DNA from: Halopseudomonas maritima | Lineage (GTDB): Bacteria > Pseudomonadota > Gammaproteobacteria > Pseudomonadales > Pseudomonadaceae | Reading direction: 5' to 3' | DNA length: 64,000 nucleotides | Assembly: GCF_021545785.1 (NCBI RefSeq) | Contig: NZ_CP079801.1 | Span: 2,972,001-3,036,000, forward strand | In this document: positions 34,792 to 43,568 of the stretch, piece after piece | Numbering within the stretch: position 1 is the stretch's first letter | Layout: each line of letters begins with the position of its first letter | Translations under genes and position numbers: made by a program | Notes under the pieces: model-generated | Told to the model about the DNA's origin: nothing | Seen by the model: only the letters and a program-made list of their open reading frames with translations | Databases searched by the model: none

Positions 34792-36292
34792 GGGAGCTAA
34801 GCTGGCGCTCGAGCAGCGACTGATACGGCTCCAGCAGGCGCTCGATACAGAAGGTGCCGGGTTGGCTGGCAAGGCGCCGAGTCGAGGCGCACTGACGGAG
34901 TGGCTCACTGGCAGCGAGCTCCGCGTGGACCAGCAACAGGTTGCGGCTGTGTTGCAACTGCTCCAGCACCTGCTGACAGGCCGGGTGTTCACCCAGAGCC
35001 TTCTCATCCAGTCCGGCCAGACCAGCCGCGTGACCGAGCGCCAGTTGCAGGTGCAACGCGGTGCCGGTGTCGGCAATCTCGATCTGCAGGTCATGCCCCA
35101 GCACGCGCAATAGTTCACCGCAGCACAGGCCGTGTTTGAGCTCCGCGCCCCCAGCCTCCGGATTGTCCCTGAACAGCAGCACGCTGGTGCCGTCGAACAG
35201 CGTGTGCTGCTCGCCGCCGTACAGCTGGCAGGCGCGTTGAACCTGTTGGCGATAACGCTCAAGCAGCGTCATCAAACGCTCGCGCGGGAGCCGGCGCAGG
35301 GCTTCCTGGTTACCCAGGCGGACCGCCAGCATGGCCTGGCGAGCCAGACTGGGCGCAGGTTCTTCATCTGCTGTAGCGTCTGTGACCGCCTCCGAGGGAG
35401 CGGCCTCGTCTTGCGGGTCTTGCTCTGTCTCGGCGCTGTCGCTGTCGCTGGGGTTGGCTGCTGCCGCATTAGGTGTTTCTGTCGGCGTTTCGTCGACGGC
35501 TGCAGTGTCTGGGCTCGGATCTGCTGCTGTGGCGCTGTCCGCGACGTTGATGTACGCGGGTTCAGCCAACGGCGCTGGAACTGGCTCTGGCTCAGGCTCG
35601 GGCAGAAGGCCCCGGTGCGCCAGCATGGCGCGTGAGAGTTCTCCGAGCTCATCGCGACGACGATAGCCGGGAGCCGGGTAGTTGGGAGAAGTGTCCCACT
35701 CGGCCAGTGCACTCAGTTGACGTGACAGCTCGCGGCCGCGATGCCACGCCAGCAGCCCGCCGAGACCGCCAATCAGCACCAGGCCCCAGATCAGCCGTTC
35801 GAGCAGTTGCTGCGCCGGTTGGGCAAAGGGCGCCGCGCTGAGTGTCAGCTGTACTTGTCCAGCCAGTTGATCCTGCAGGTGCACGGCGGCCGGGTAACGC
35901 CCCTGGCCGGGCGCGCGGAGTTGGCGTGACGGCTCGCTGCCCGCTTCGGCCAACAGCCGGTTGCTGGGGGAGTAAAGGCTGACGTGGGCAATCATCGGAT
36001 TCTGTGCCCATTGAGCCAACAGCATATTCAGGCTCAGGCGGTCCTCAGCTGCCAGCGGCTCTGCCACCGAGGCGGAAATTTGCCGGGCCAGCGCACTGCC
36101 GGCACGGTCGGCCTGCTGGGCTATGTCCTGGCTCAGCTGAAATTTGCCAAGCCAAAGCAGCAGTATCAGCATCAGCAACATGGGGCCAAGCACCATCAAC
36201 GGCAATGCACCGGCCAATGTCAGGGAGCGGCGTCGCAGATTGGCGTAGCAGCGGAGAAATAGATTGTCGGGGGGCGTAGTTGGGCGGCTCAA
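34769..36292 (-). CDS. AhpA/YtjB-like inner-membrane protein next to serB
   Basis: 507 residues. Membrane helix 1 is at about 28-50 (hydrophobic, rich in Leu/Met), then a periplasmic loop to about 160, then helix 2 at about 166-184. After a HAMP-like stretch comes a low-complexity acidic linker rich in Pro, Glu, Ala and Ser (about 230-318), then a cytoplasmic domain (about 320-507). Position divergent from serB matches E. coli ytjB/smp and PAO1 PA4961 (from memory). The function is not established, and the long linker is unlike short YtjB proteins. The ATG 36292 start fits the first helix. Confidence 0.7.
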   Translation of the reverse strand: MSRPTTPPDNLFLRCYANLRRRSLTLAGALPLMVLGPMLLMLILLLWLGKFQLSQDIAQQADRAGSALARQISASVAEPLAAEDRLSLNMLLAQWAQNPMIAHVSLYSPSNRLLAEAGSEPSRQLRAPGQGRYPAAVHLQDQLAGQVQLTLSAAPFAQPAQQLLERLIWGLVLIGGLGGLLAWHRGRELSRQLSALAEWDTSPNYPAPGYRRRDELGELSRAMLAHRGLLPEPEPEPVPAPLAEPAYINVADSATAADPSPDTAAVDETPTETPNAAAANPSDSDSAETEQDPQDEAAPSEAVTDATADEEPAPSLARQAMLAVRLGNQEALRRLPRERLMTLLERYRQQVQRACQLYGGEQHTLFDGTSVLLFRDNPEAGGAELKHGLCCGELLRVLGHDLQIEIADTGTALHLQLALGHAAGLAGLDEKALGEHPACQQVLEQLQHSRNLLLVHAELAASEPLRQCASTRRLASQPGTFCIERLLEPYQSLLERQLSSLYNQRQA

Positions 36293-36455
36293 GGCAAGAC
36301 TCGACTGGTTGCGGAGGCGGCACCCTGGAGGTGACTGGGCGGCGGCGCGTTGGGCGAGTATAGCTATTCACGAAAACGGGAAAAAGGCTGATCTGTGAGC
36401 TGTTTGCCAAATGCAGGTAGAATAGCGGCCAGTTCTGTCTGCCGGAGTGCCTGCC

Positions 36456-37667
36456 TTGAAGGAAATCGTCCTGATCAACATCACCGGTCCCGATCGTCCG
36501 GGGCTGACCGCCGCCATCACCGGCCTGCTGGCCAAGGCGCAGGTCAATATCCTGGATATTGGCCAAGCGGTGATTCATGACACCCTGTCTTTCGGGATTC
36601 TGGTCGAGATGCCGGCCGGACAGGGCAGCTCCGATGTGCTCAAGGACGTGCTCTTTCGTGGTTACGAGTTGGATCAGCAGGTGCGCTTCACGCCGGTCAG
36701 CGCCGAGGAGTACAGCCGTTGGGTGGAAGGGCAGGGCAAGGCGCGGCATATCGTTACCCTGCTGGCCCGTCGCATTACCGCCGAGCACATCGCCAGGGTC
36801 AGTGAAATCACCGCGCGCTATGGCCTGAATATCGACCACATCGATCGCCTGTCAGGTCGTATCCCGGAAGGCTTGCCCGAGGATCAGGGCAAGGGCTGCA
36901 TTGAGTTTTCGGTGCGCGGCGAACCGGCTGACCCAGCGGCGCTGCGTGCTGAGTTTTTGGCTATCGCCCAGGAGTTGAGCGTCGATATCGCTTTCCAGCA
37001 GGACAGCCTGTTCCGTCGCAATCGCCGGCTGGTGGTGTTCGATATGGACTCGACGCTGATCGACGCCGAGGTGATCGACGAGCTGGCAAAAGCGGCGGGC
37101 GTGGGCGAGGCGGTGGCGGAAATCACCGAGCGAGCAATGCGTGGCGAGCTGGATTTTCGTGCCAGCTTTCGTGAGCGCATGGCGTTGCTCAAGGGGCTAC
37201 CGATCTCAACGCTCGACAGCATTGCCGAATCGCTGCGCCTGACCGAGGGCGCAGAAACCCTGATAGCCCAGCTGAGACGTCTTGGCTACAAGACGGCGAT
37301 TTTGTCAGGCGGCTTCAGCTACTTTGCTGAGCGCCTGCAACAGCGTCTGGGTATCGACTACGTCTACGCCAACGCCTTGCCGGTTGAGAATGGTCTGGTA
37401 ACCGGTGAGGTTCAGGAACCGATTGTAGACGGTCAGCGCAAGGCCGAGCTGCTGCGTCAACTGGCCCAGCAGGAGGGGATCAGCCTGGAACAGACCATCG
37501 CCGTTGGCGACGGCGCCAATGATCTGCCTATGCTGTCGATTGCCGGGCTGGGTGTGGCGTTCCGCGCTAAACCGCTGGTCAAACAGTCCGCCAAGCAGGC
37601 GATTTCGACCCTGGGGCTGGACGGTATCTTGTATCTGCTGGGCTTTCGTGACCGCGATGGCGCTTGA
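36456..37667 (+). CDS. serB: Phosphoserine phosphatase with N-terminal ACT domains
   Basis: Last step of serine synthesis: hydrolysis of O-phosphoserine. About 403 residues. The N-terminal half (about 1-180) has two ACT-type regulatory domains (IVLINITGPDRPGLTAAI near 4-21). The C-terminal half is a HAD phosphatase with DMDSTLIDAEVID from D196, SGGFSYFAERL and VGDGANDLPML. I chose TTG 36456 (MKEIVL...) because CGGAG (36443-36447) is 8 nt upstream and Pseudomonas SerB begins this way; the GTG 36447 overlaps that site. Confidence 0.95.
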   Translation: MKEIVLINITGPDRPGLTAAITGLLAKAQVNILDIGQAVIHDTLSFGILVEMPAGQGSSDVLKDVLFRGYELDQQVRFTPVSAEEYSRWVEGQGKARHIVTLLARRITAEHIARVSEITARYGLNIDHIDRLSGRIPEGLPEDQGKGCIEFSVRGEPADPAALRAEFLAIAQELSVDIAFQQDSLFRRNRRLVVFDMDSTLIDAEVIDELAKAAGVGEAVAEITERAMRGELDFRASFRERMALLKGLPISTLDSIAESLRLTEGAETLIAQLRRLGYKTAILSGGFSYFAERLQQRLGIDYVYANALPVENGLVTGEVQEPIVDGQRKAELLRQLAQQEGISLEQTIAVGDGANDLPMLSIAGLGVAFRAKPLVKQSAKQAISTLGLDGILYLLGFRDRDGA

Positions 37668-37693
37668 TCAGCGTTTTCCTAGAGCAGCGCTGA

Positions 37694-39763
37694 TTATTCA
37701 GCGCTGAAGTCGTAGTTCATGGCGTCGCTTGGGGCCTGCAGGTAGGACCCCTGGATATAGTTGACGCCGGCCTGCCACAGGGTTGGCATCATAGTGGCGC
37801 TATCCACGTAGGGCACGATGGTCAATTTGCCCTGGTTGTGCAGGCTGCTGACCATTTCCTTTAGCGTTTCCACCGCTGTAGCGCTGGACAGATCCCGGGT
37901 GAACGAGCCATCAATCTTGATGAAGTCGGCTTGCACGTGCTTCAGCGAGGCATAAGGGTTTAGTGCCCCGCCGAAATGGCTTATCGACACACGGCAATGC
38001 ATCTGGCGCAGGGCATCGGTGTGTACCTTGGCTTGTTTGAGGTAGGTATTGATGTCGGCGTCGTTGAATTGGAAGATGATGGCGTCGCTGGGCAGTCTGG
38101 CGTCGCGCAAGGTGTCGGCGATCCACCGCACCATGTCCGGCGACTGCAGGCTTGCTGCACTCAGGTTTAGCAGCAGATGGGTTTCGGCGCCTTTGCTACG
38201 GTGGTTGCTCAGCAGCTTTACTGCCTGAGTGATCAGCCAGCGGTCAATATCCAAGGCCAGCCCTGCTTCCATTGCCGCCGGCAGAAACTCGGTGCTGGGT
38301 ACTTCCTCGCCTTCACTGTTGAGCAGGCGCAGAAAGGTTTCGTAGTTTTCGGTGTCATCGCCGCGCAGGCTGATGATCGGCTGAAACTGCATGCGGAAGG
38401 CGTTGGTTTCCAGCGTATGGCGAATCAGTGCAATCAGGTCGCCGCGATTGGCCTGCATGGCCAGCTCTTCCAGAGGGTCGAAAGCCTTGATGGCGTTGCC
38501 GCCGGCGGTGCTTAGCTGGTCGGCCAGGCGGTGGGCTCGATCGACCGCTTCGCTTGGGTTGGCACTGGTCTCGCTGATCGCGGCGACGCCCATGCTCACG
38601 GTGATGCGTACCGTGCGTCCGTTGGTTTCGAACAGGTGCGACTCCAGCTTCGCACGCAATTCTTCCAGCTGGGGTAGTGCTGTGACGGGCTCCTTGCCCT
38701 CGATCAAAATGCTGCAGGCATCATCTGCAAACCGGGCCATCAGCGTATCTTCGCTGAAATGACCGCGCAGCAGTTGTGCAAGGTCTGTCAGCAGCAGGTC
38801 CGCGGCACCGATGCCGATGTCGGCCTGCAGGCTGCTGAAACCGTCGATGCCGAGGTACACCAGCGTGCTGAACAAACCTTGGCGCACCGCCTGATCGCGC
38901 ACGCTGTCCAACTGTTCCAGAAAGTAGTTGCGATTGAACATGCCGGTGACCAGATCCCGGCTGGCCATTACCTTGAGTTTTTCTTCAAATTCGGCGCTCG
39001 CGGTTTCGGCGCGTATGACCACCTGCGTGCAGGGTTCGCCATCGTAGCTGGCTGGCGAGAAGCTCAGGCGGACTGGGAAACCCTTGCCGCTGCTATCCAC
39101 CGCTTTGCAGCGCATTTCGTTTTGACCGCCCTGGCTATCGTAGTGACGCAGGAAGTCTTTGAAGTTCGCCTGATCAGCACTGTCAATCAACCCCACCATC
39201 GGTTCGGCGGCCAGGTCGTCGGCGTCTTCGTAGCCAAACAGTTCGCTGTAGGCGCGGTTGGCATAGATGTGCATACCGTCATGCACATAAGCGATAGCGT
39301 CAACCGAGCTGTCCAGTAGCAGTTGGCAGCGTTTCTCGGTCTCACGCAGATTCTGCTCGGCGATGCGTCGTTGGCGGCGTGCGTCGAGGTTGATCAGCTC
39401 ACGGCCGACCACCAGGGTAAGCAGGTTGTCGGCGTCCTGGGGGAGGGCGTCGGCCATGCCGCTGCGTAGCGCTTCGACGCGCATCTCCATGTCAGCCTGG
39501 GGTTTAAGCAGAATGAACGGGATGTCTCTGGACTGGCGCTTGATGAGTAGCGCAGCGTCTTCGGCACTCATGAAACTGGTTTCTGGCTGGGCGAGACAGA
39601 TATCCCAGTTTTGCTGCAGACACTCCTGCAGGTCTTCAACCGAGGTGATGCGGTGGGCGCGGGTGGCGTGACCTGCGTTGCGTAGCAGGCTGACCAGACG
39701 CTCGGCGTTGTTTTGTGAGTCGTCGAGGATCAGTAGCCTTATGGCTTGTTTTTCGTTGGCCAT
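37694..39763 (-). CDS. fimX: FimX: REC-PAS-GGDEF-EAL c-di-GMP effector of type IV pili
   Basis: 689 residues. Domain order: receiver-like (1-122), PAS (about 140-255), GGDEF (about 265-430), EAL (about 440-689). All signalling sites are degenerate: Q59 sits at the usual phospho-Asp position of the receiver, ADDAC (346-350) replaces GGDEF, and ETFLR (475-479) replaces E-A-L-x-R. This is the pattern of P. aeruginosa FimX, a c-di-GMP receptor that places type IV pili at a pole and drives twitching. The position converging on serB also matches PAO1 PA4959 (from memory). It is not expected to make or degrade c-di-GMP. Confidence 0.9.
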   Translation of the reverse strand: MANEKQAIRLLILDDSQNNAERLVSLLRNAGHATRAHRITSVEDLQECLQQNWDICLAQPETSFMSAEDAALLIKRQSRDIPFILLKPQADMEMRVEALRSGMADALPQDADNLLTLVVGRELINLDARRQRRIAEQNLRETEKRCQLLLDSSVDAIAYVHDGMHIYANRAYSELFGYEDADDLAAEPMVGLIDSADQANFKDFLRHYDSQGGQNEMRCKAVDSSGKGFPVRLSFSPASYDGEPCTQVVIRAETASAEFEEKLKVMASRDLVTGMFNRNYFLEQLDSVRDQAVRQGLFSTLVYLGIDGFSSLQADIGIGAADLLLTDLAQLLRGHFSEDTLMARFADDACSILIEGKEPVTALPQLEELRAKLESHLFETNGRTVRITVSMGVAAISETSANPSEAVDRAHRLADQLSTAGGNAIKAFDPLEELAMQANRGDLIALIRHTLETNAFRMQFQPIISLRGDDTENYETFLRLLNSEGEEVPSTEFLPAAMEAGLALDIDRWLITQAVKLLSNHRSKGAETHLLLNLSAASLQSPDMVRWIADTLRDARLPSDAIIFQFNDADINTYLKQAKVHTDALRQMHCRVSISHFGGALNPYASLKHVQADFIKIDGSFTRDLSSATAVETLKEMVSSLHNQGKLTIVPYVDSATMMPTLWQAGVNYIQGSYLQAPSDAMNYDFSAE

Positions 39764-39825
39764 GATATTCCGGGCAAGTCCGGCTGCGCGGGCGCGCAGC
39801 CTTGTGCTGTGTCAGAGCACTGAAT

Positions 39826-41613
39826 CTACAGAGACTTCCAGAGTGAGTCAAAGTCATCCTCGGTGCTGACTGTCAAAGATGCGCCGTCTGTCTCAGATTG
39901 ATTCTTCTCTTCCTTGGGCTGCTCGATCAGGTGGTACTCAAACTGGCTGAAGCTGCCCGTTGCAGTCACCCGACTGGTGAGGTGAGCGCGCTCTGCCGAG
40001 CCGCCCTGCAGGATGCTGATCTTGCTGTTGACCTGGAATGGCAGGCGCGGCGTGATAATGGTGGCTGGCCGGTCAATGGCGGTCACCTCCGGCAGCAGCA
40101 AGGCGCGCAGGTATTGGCTTGGTTCGCCGGTTTTTCGAATCAGTTTGGCGGCGCAGGGCGTGCAGTGCGGCGCAATCAGCTCGATACCCATCTGTGTGCC
40201 GCCGCCGCGCACTTGTCGAATCCAGCGCACCACGGCCAGGCTCCAGTCTTGTTCGTTGGCCTCCTGGACGCCGAGCAGCTCGCCTGCCTGCAGCTGTTTG
40301 GGTACGTCTTTGGGCCAGGTCAGACAGAAGCCGCCGGGGCTGTGATTGACAATGGGCAGGCTGTGGATGGGGTAGGCGTCATCACCTTCCTCTTCGCTCT
40401 CCTCACCCTGGCTGCTGTAGTTGATCTGTTCAATGTTGCCACCGCTCCATTCAACCGACTGTCCGCCGTCAAAGGCCCCGCTCCAGCCGCCTTGCTTGGC
40501 GCGTTGGGCAACATCTGAAAAGGGGTTGAGCTCTTGATCGGTGGCGTCGATGATACGTGCGAAGGCTTTGCCGGCAATGCGGTAGTGGGTGGCGCTCATG
40601 CCGATGCTGACCCGCAATTGCCCTTGGCTTGGGATGCGGTTGAAGGTGCGTTCGGCCAGATCGCCCCAGGATTGACTGAGGTGTTGCAGCAGTTCAACGC
40701 CCAGTGTGCCGGGGATCTTCAGGTCGCCTCGATAGTCGTTGCCTTCGAGCATGAAGTTCTTGATGTCGCTGACCAGGTGGCGGGTATCCAGGCCGAGGCT
40801 GCTATCCAGGCTTTCTCCGCGAATCAGTGATTTGTAACGCGGCGGGCAGTCCATGTCGGGGTTGATGATGAACAGCGCCTTGCTGTCATCCGGGTCAACC
40901 AGGTCGGCGTGCCTGCTCCAGTCCTCGAGAGTCGCAAAGAGTCGACCCATGGCGCTCTGGCGCATTTGATTGGGACGTGCGGAGCCCATCAGCAGGGCAA
41001 CCAGATAGCATTGTTCGATGCTCAGGGGCTGTTTGTTGGCGCTTTCGCTATCGTTTACCGGGGTCTGGTGCAGCTTGCGCTTGCGCGCCATCTGATAGAG
41101 CTGGTGCAGCTCCAGCCAGATGCCGTCGGCGACCGGGCAGTACAGCTGGAAGGCGCGCAAAAGCGGGCCGCACAGGCCGCGAATGGAGCGTTGCAGCGCG
41201 AGAGTCATCAAGTTGGCGTGGTCGCGCGACTTGATGCTGCGTTCCTGTGCCACCACGATCTTGTAGCCGTTGGCCAGGTGGTTCTGCAGGGACTGGGACA
41301 GGTTGGCAACCTTGCGCGGTTTGTCTTCCAGCACGATGGACTGACCGAGGTAGTACTTGGACAGCGCGGAGCAGACGTAGTGTACTTCCGGGCGGATGCG
41401 TTCGAGCATGGCCAGGCGGCGGTCGGGAGCAACGTCGTACTGGTTCAGCTCGATCAGTCCCTGATACAGCTGGCGGGCGGTTTCGCCAATGTTGGCCTTC
41501 GGTAGGTTGGCCAGCCACTGGGTGATCCCCTTCTCCGTACCCTCGGCGAAGCTCAGGTTGCTGAGCGTTTGTTGAGGTATGCGCAAGTGCATTTTTTGCG
41601 TTGTGCTATCCAT
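39826..41613 (-). CDS. FimX-neighbour protein, possible PilZ-like c-di-GMP domain (PA4958-like)
   Basis: About 595 residues with no signal peptide. The N-terminal region (HLRIPQQTLSNLSF; ANIGETARQLYQGLIELN) is a large helical domain. Towards the C-terminus NHSPGG and MGIELI resemble the N-x-S-x-x-G and following strand of PilZ domains, but the leading arginine motif is not clear, so c-di-GMP binding is only possible. I chose ATG 41613 because the longer frame to 41769 begins with 52 codons rich in AGA, CTA and TCA, rare in this genome. It precedes fimX by 62 bp on the same strand, suggesting a joint role in pilus control. Confidence 0.7.
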   Translation of the reverse strand: MDSTTQKMHLRIPQQTLSNLSFAEGTEKGITQWLANLPKANIGETARQLYQGLIELNQYDVAPDRRLAMLERIRPEVHYVCSALSKYYLGQSIVLEDKPRKVANLSQSLQNHLANGYKIVVAQERSIKSRDHANLMTLALQRSIRGLCGPLLRAFQLYCPVADGIWLELHQLYQMARKRKLHQTPVNDSESANKQPLSIEQCYLVALLMGSARPNQMRQSAMGRLFATLEDWSRHADLVDPDDSKALFIINPDMDCPPRYKSLIRGESLDSSLGLDTRHLVSDIKNFMLEGNDYRGDLKIPGTLGVELLQHLSQSWGDLAERTFNRIPSQGQLRVSIGMSATHYRIAGKAFARIIDATDQELNPFSDVAQRAKQGGWSGAFDGGQSVEWSGGNIEQINYSSQGEESEEEGDDAYPIHSLPIVNHSPGGFCLTWPKDVPKQLQAGELLGVQEANEQDWSLAVVRWIRQVRGGGTQMGIELIAPHCTPCAAKLIRKTGEPSQYLRALLLPEVTAIDRPATIITPRLPFQVNSKISILQGGSAERAHLTSRVTATGSFSQFEYHLIEQPKEEKNQSETDGASLTVSTEDDFDSLWKSL

Positions 41614-41797
41614 AACAGTCGTATCCAATACGTGCGTTTGCGGCTGAGCCCCGGCAGCGACGTTGCGCTGCTCATCCGTGGCGCTTGAAGGGTCATGTCT
41701 TCTGTGAAAACACTGTAGCAGCTTAGTTCTCAACTGGCTAAGTGCAGAGGCCGAGTCGTAATCTGCCATGCGTTACTGCCGAATCCTATGATGTTTT

Positions 41798-42826
41798 TCA
41801 TTGCTCGCGTACCAAGGTGACGCTGATCGGAACCTTGGCGGGTTCGCCTGCGGTTTCACGTACCAGTCGGGGTACCAGATAGCCAGGCAGCCTCGTCAGC
41901 ATCCGGCCGACTAGTTCCCGAGCTTGCTGGTCGGTCACCAAAAAGTGGCTGGCCCCGCGGACGCGGTCGAGCAAATGCAGATAATAGGGCAATACGCCAC
42001 TGTCGCCTAGTGCTTCACTTAGGGCTATCTGTGCCGTCAGAGTGTCGTTGACGCCCTGCAGCAGCACCGCCTGATTCAGCAGGGTGACGCCGGCCTGGCG
42101 TAGCCGGCTGGCCGCATCACGGGTCAGGTCGTCCAGTTCGGCGGCATGGTTGCAGTGCCAGACCATGGTCACAGGTAGGCGTGTGCCGCAGAGGGCGTCG
42201 ATCAGCTCGGGGGTGATGCGCTGCGGAATCACGATGGGCAGGCGCGTGTGAACGCGTAGCCGGCGCACGTGGGGGATGGCGGCAATTTCTCGGGTCAGCC
42301 AGGCCAGACGGCGGTCGTTGGCGGCCAGGGGGTCTCCGCCGCTGTAGATGACTTCGCTGATGCTGTCGTCCTGGCGAATGTAGTCCAGTGCGGCATCCCA
42401 TTCGGCGGTGCTGAGGCTGTTGTCCTGGTAGGGGAAGTGGCGGCGAAAGCAGTACCGGCAATTGACGGCGCAGCCAGCCGTGACCACCAGCAGCAGGCGG
42501 CCGTGATATTTGTGGATAATCCCGGGGCGAGCGTTGCTGTGCTGTTCGCCCAGCGGATCGGTAACGTAGCCCGGTTGTTCGTCCAGTTCGATGCCAAGTG
42601 GCAGCACCTGGCGCAATAGCGGGTCGTTCACGTCGCCGGGGCGCATGCGCGAGAGGTATGGCTCGGGTACACGCAGGGCAAAGTCGCGCGCAGCAGCCAG
42701 GCTGCCCTCGAGCAACGCGGGGTCAAGCTGCAGGCGCTGGAGCAAGACGCGTGGGTCGGTGATGCTGGAGGCGAGCAGATTTTGCCAGCTGGCAGGCTCA
42801 ACACGCACCGCAGAAGCATGTATCAT
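41798..42826 (-). CDS. epmB: EF-P beta-lysylation radical-SAM aminomutase
   Basis: Converts (S)-alpha-lysine to (R)-beta-lysine for attachment to elongation factor P. 342 residues of the lysine 2,3-aminomutase family. The radical-SAM cluster motif is C119-x3-C123-x2-C126 (GCAVNCRYCF), almost the same numbering as E. coli EpmB. Further blocks are IYSGGDPLAANDRR and LHLLDRVRGASHF, the latter with a PLP-site pattern. ATG 42826 (MIHAS) matches EpmB starts better than 42844. Divergent from efp, its target, with epmA just beyond; the three genes form one module. Confidence 0.94.
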   Translation of the reverse strand: MIHASAVRVEPASWQNLLASSITDPRVLLQRLQLDPALLEGSLAAARDFALRVPEPYLSRMRPGDVNDPLLRQVLPLGIELDEQPGYVTDPLGEQHSNARPGIIHKYHGRLLLVVTAGCAVNCRYCFRRHFPYQDNSLSTAEWDAALDYIRQDDSISEVIYSGGDPLAANDRRLAWLTREIAAIPHVRRLRVHTRLPIVIPQRITPELIDALCGTRLPVTMVWHCNHAAELDDLTRDAASRLRQAGVTLLNQAVLLQGVNDTLTAQIALSEALGDSGVLPYYLHLLDRVRGASHFLVTDQQARELVGRMLTRLPGYLVPRLVRETAGEPAKVPISVTLVREQ

Positions 42827-42931
42827 TGGCGTTTTTCCGCGCATGGGTATCAGGGTGTCCGACTGAATGCCCCGCAGCTAGGTGGTGCGGCGCGCTTCGG
42901 ATCATCCGTTTAACTGAAAGTGGGAACTTGT

Positions 42932-43498
42932 ATGGCCAACTATTCTACCAACGAATTCAAACCGGGTCTTAAGGTGATGCTGGACGGTGATCCGTGCTCG
43001 ATCCTCGAGAACGAATACGTCAAGCCGGGCAAAGGGCAGGCGTTTAACCGCGTTAAAGTCCGCAACCTGAAAACCGGTCGCGTCAACGAGCGTACCTTCA
43101 AGTCGGGCGACAGCCTGGAAGGCGCTGACGTGATGGATCGCGAAATGGAATACCTCTACACCGACGGTGAGTTCTGGCACTTCATGGCCACCGATGGCTC
43201 CTTTGAGCAGTACGGCGCGGACGAAAAAGCCGTTGGCGACTGCATGAACTGGATGAAAGAGCAGGTTGTTTACACCGTGACCCTGTTCAACGGTGCGCCG
43301 ATCGCCGTGACGCCGCCGAACTTCGTGGAGCTGGAAGTGGTTGAGACCGACCCGGGTGTGCGTGGCGATACCTCTGGCGGCGGTAACAAGCCCGCCAAGC
43401 TGGTCACCGGCGCTGTGGTCAAGGTGCCGCTGTTTATCAACACCGGCGACGTGCTGAAGGTGGATACCCGTTCCAGCGAGTACGTTGGTCGCGCGTAA
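42932..43498 (+). CDS. efp: Elongation factor P, lysine-loop type
   Basis: Relieves ribosome stalling at polyproline. 188 residues, the standard three beta-barrel domains. The tip loop reads VKPGKGQAF with K34, the residue that carries beta-lysine in E. coli, rather than the arginine that EarP rhamnosylates in P. aeruginosa. ATG 42932 (MANYSTNEF) is preceded by GTGGGAA. Flanked by epmB and epmA, the two enzymes of the lysine modification. A strong terminator lies 20 bp after the stop. Confidence 0.97.
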   Translation: MANYSTNEFKPGLKVMLDGDPCSILENEYVKPGKGQAFNRVKVRNLKTGRVNERTFKSGDSLEGADVMDREMEYLYTDGEFWHFMATDGSFEQYGADEKAVGDCMNWMKEQVVYTVTLFNGAPIAVTPPNFVELEVVETDPGVRGDTSGGGNKPAKLVTGAVVKVPLFINTGDVLKVDTRSSEYVGRA

Positions 43499-43517
43499 CG
43501 GGTTTTGGCTGTTGAAG

Positions 43518-43543
43518 AAACCGGGGCTCGTCCCCGGTTTTTT
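43518..43543 (+). terminator. Rho-independent terminator of efp
   Basis: AAACCGGGG (43518-43526) pairs perfectly with CCCCGGTTT (43532-43540) around a 5-nt loop, ending in TTTTTT (43538-43543). epmA starts 26 bp later, so it is separately or weakly transcribed. Confidence 0.92.
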
Positions 43544-43568
43544 GTGTCTGTAAATCGAGGTAGGCAAC

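Noticed and set aside
41614..41769. 52-codon N-terminal extension of the fimX-neighbour gene
   Set aside because: Contains several AGA, CTA and TCA codons rare here and no clear ribosome binding site; ATG 41613 preferred.
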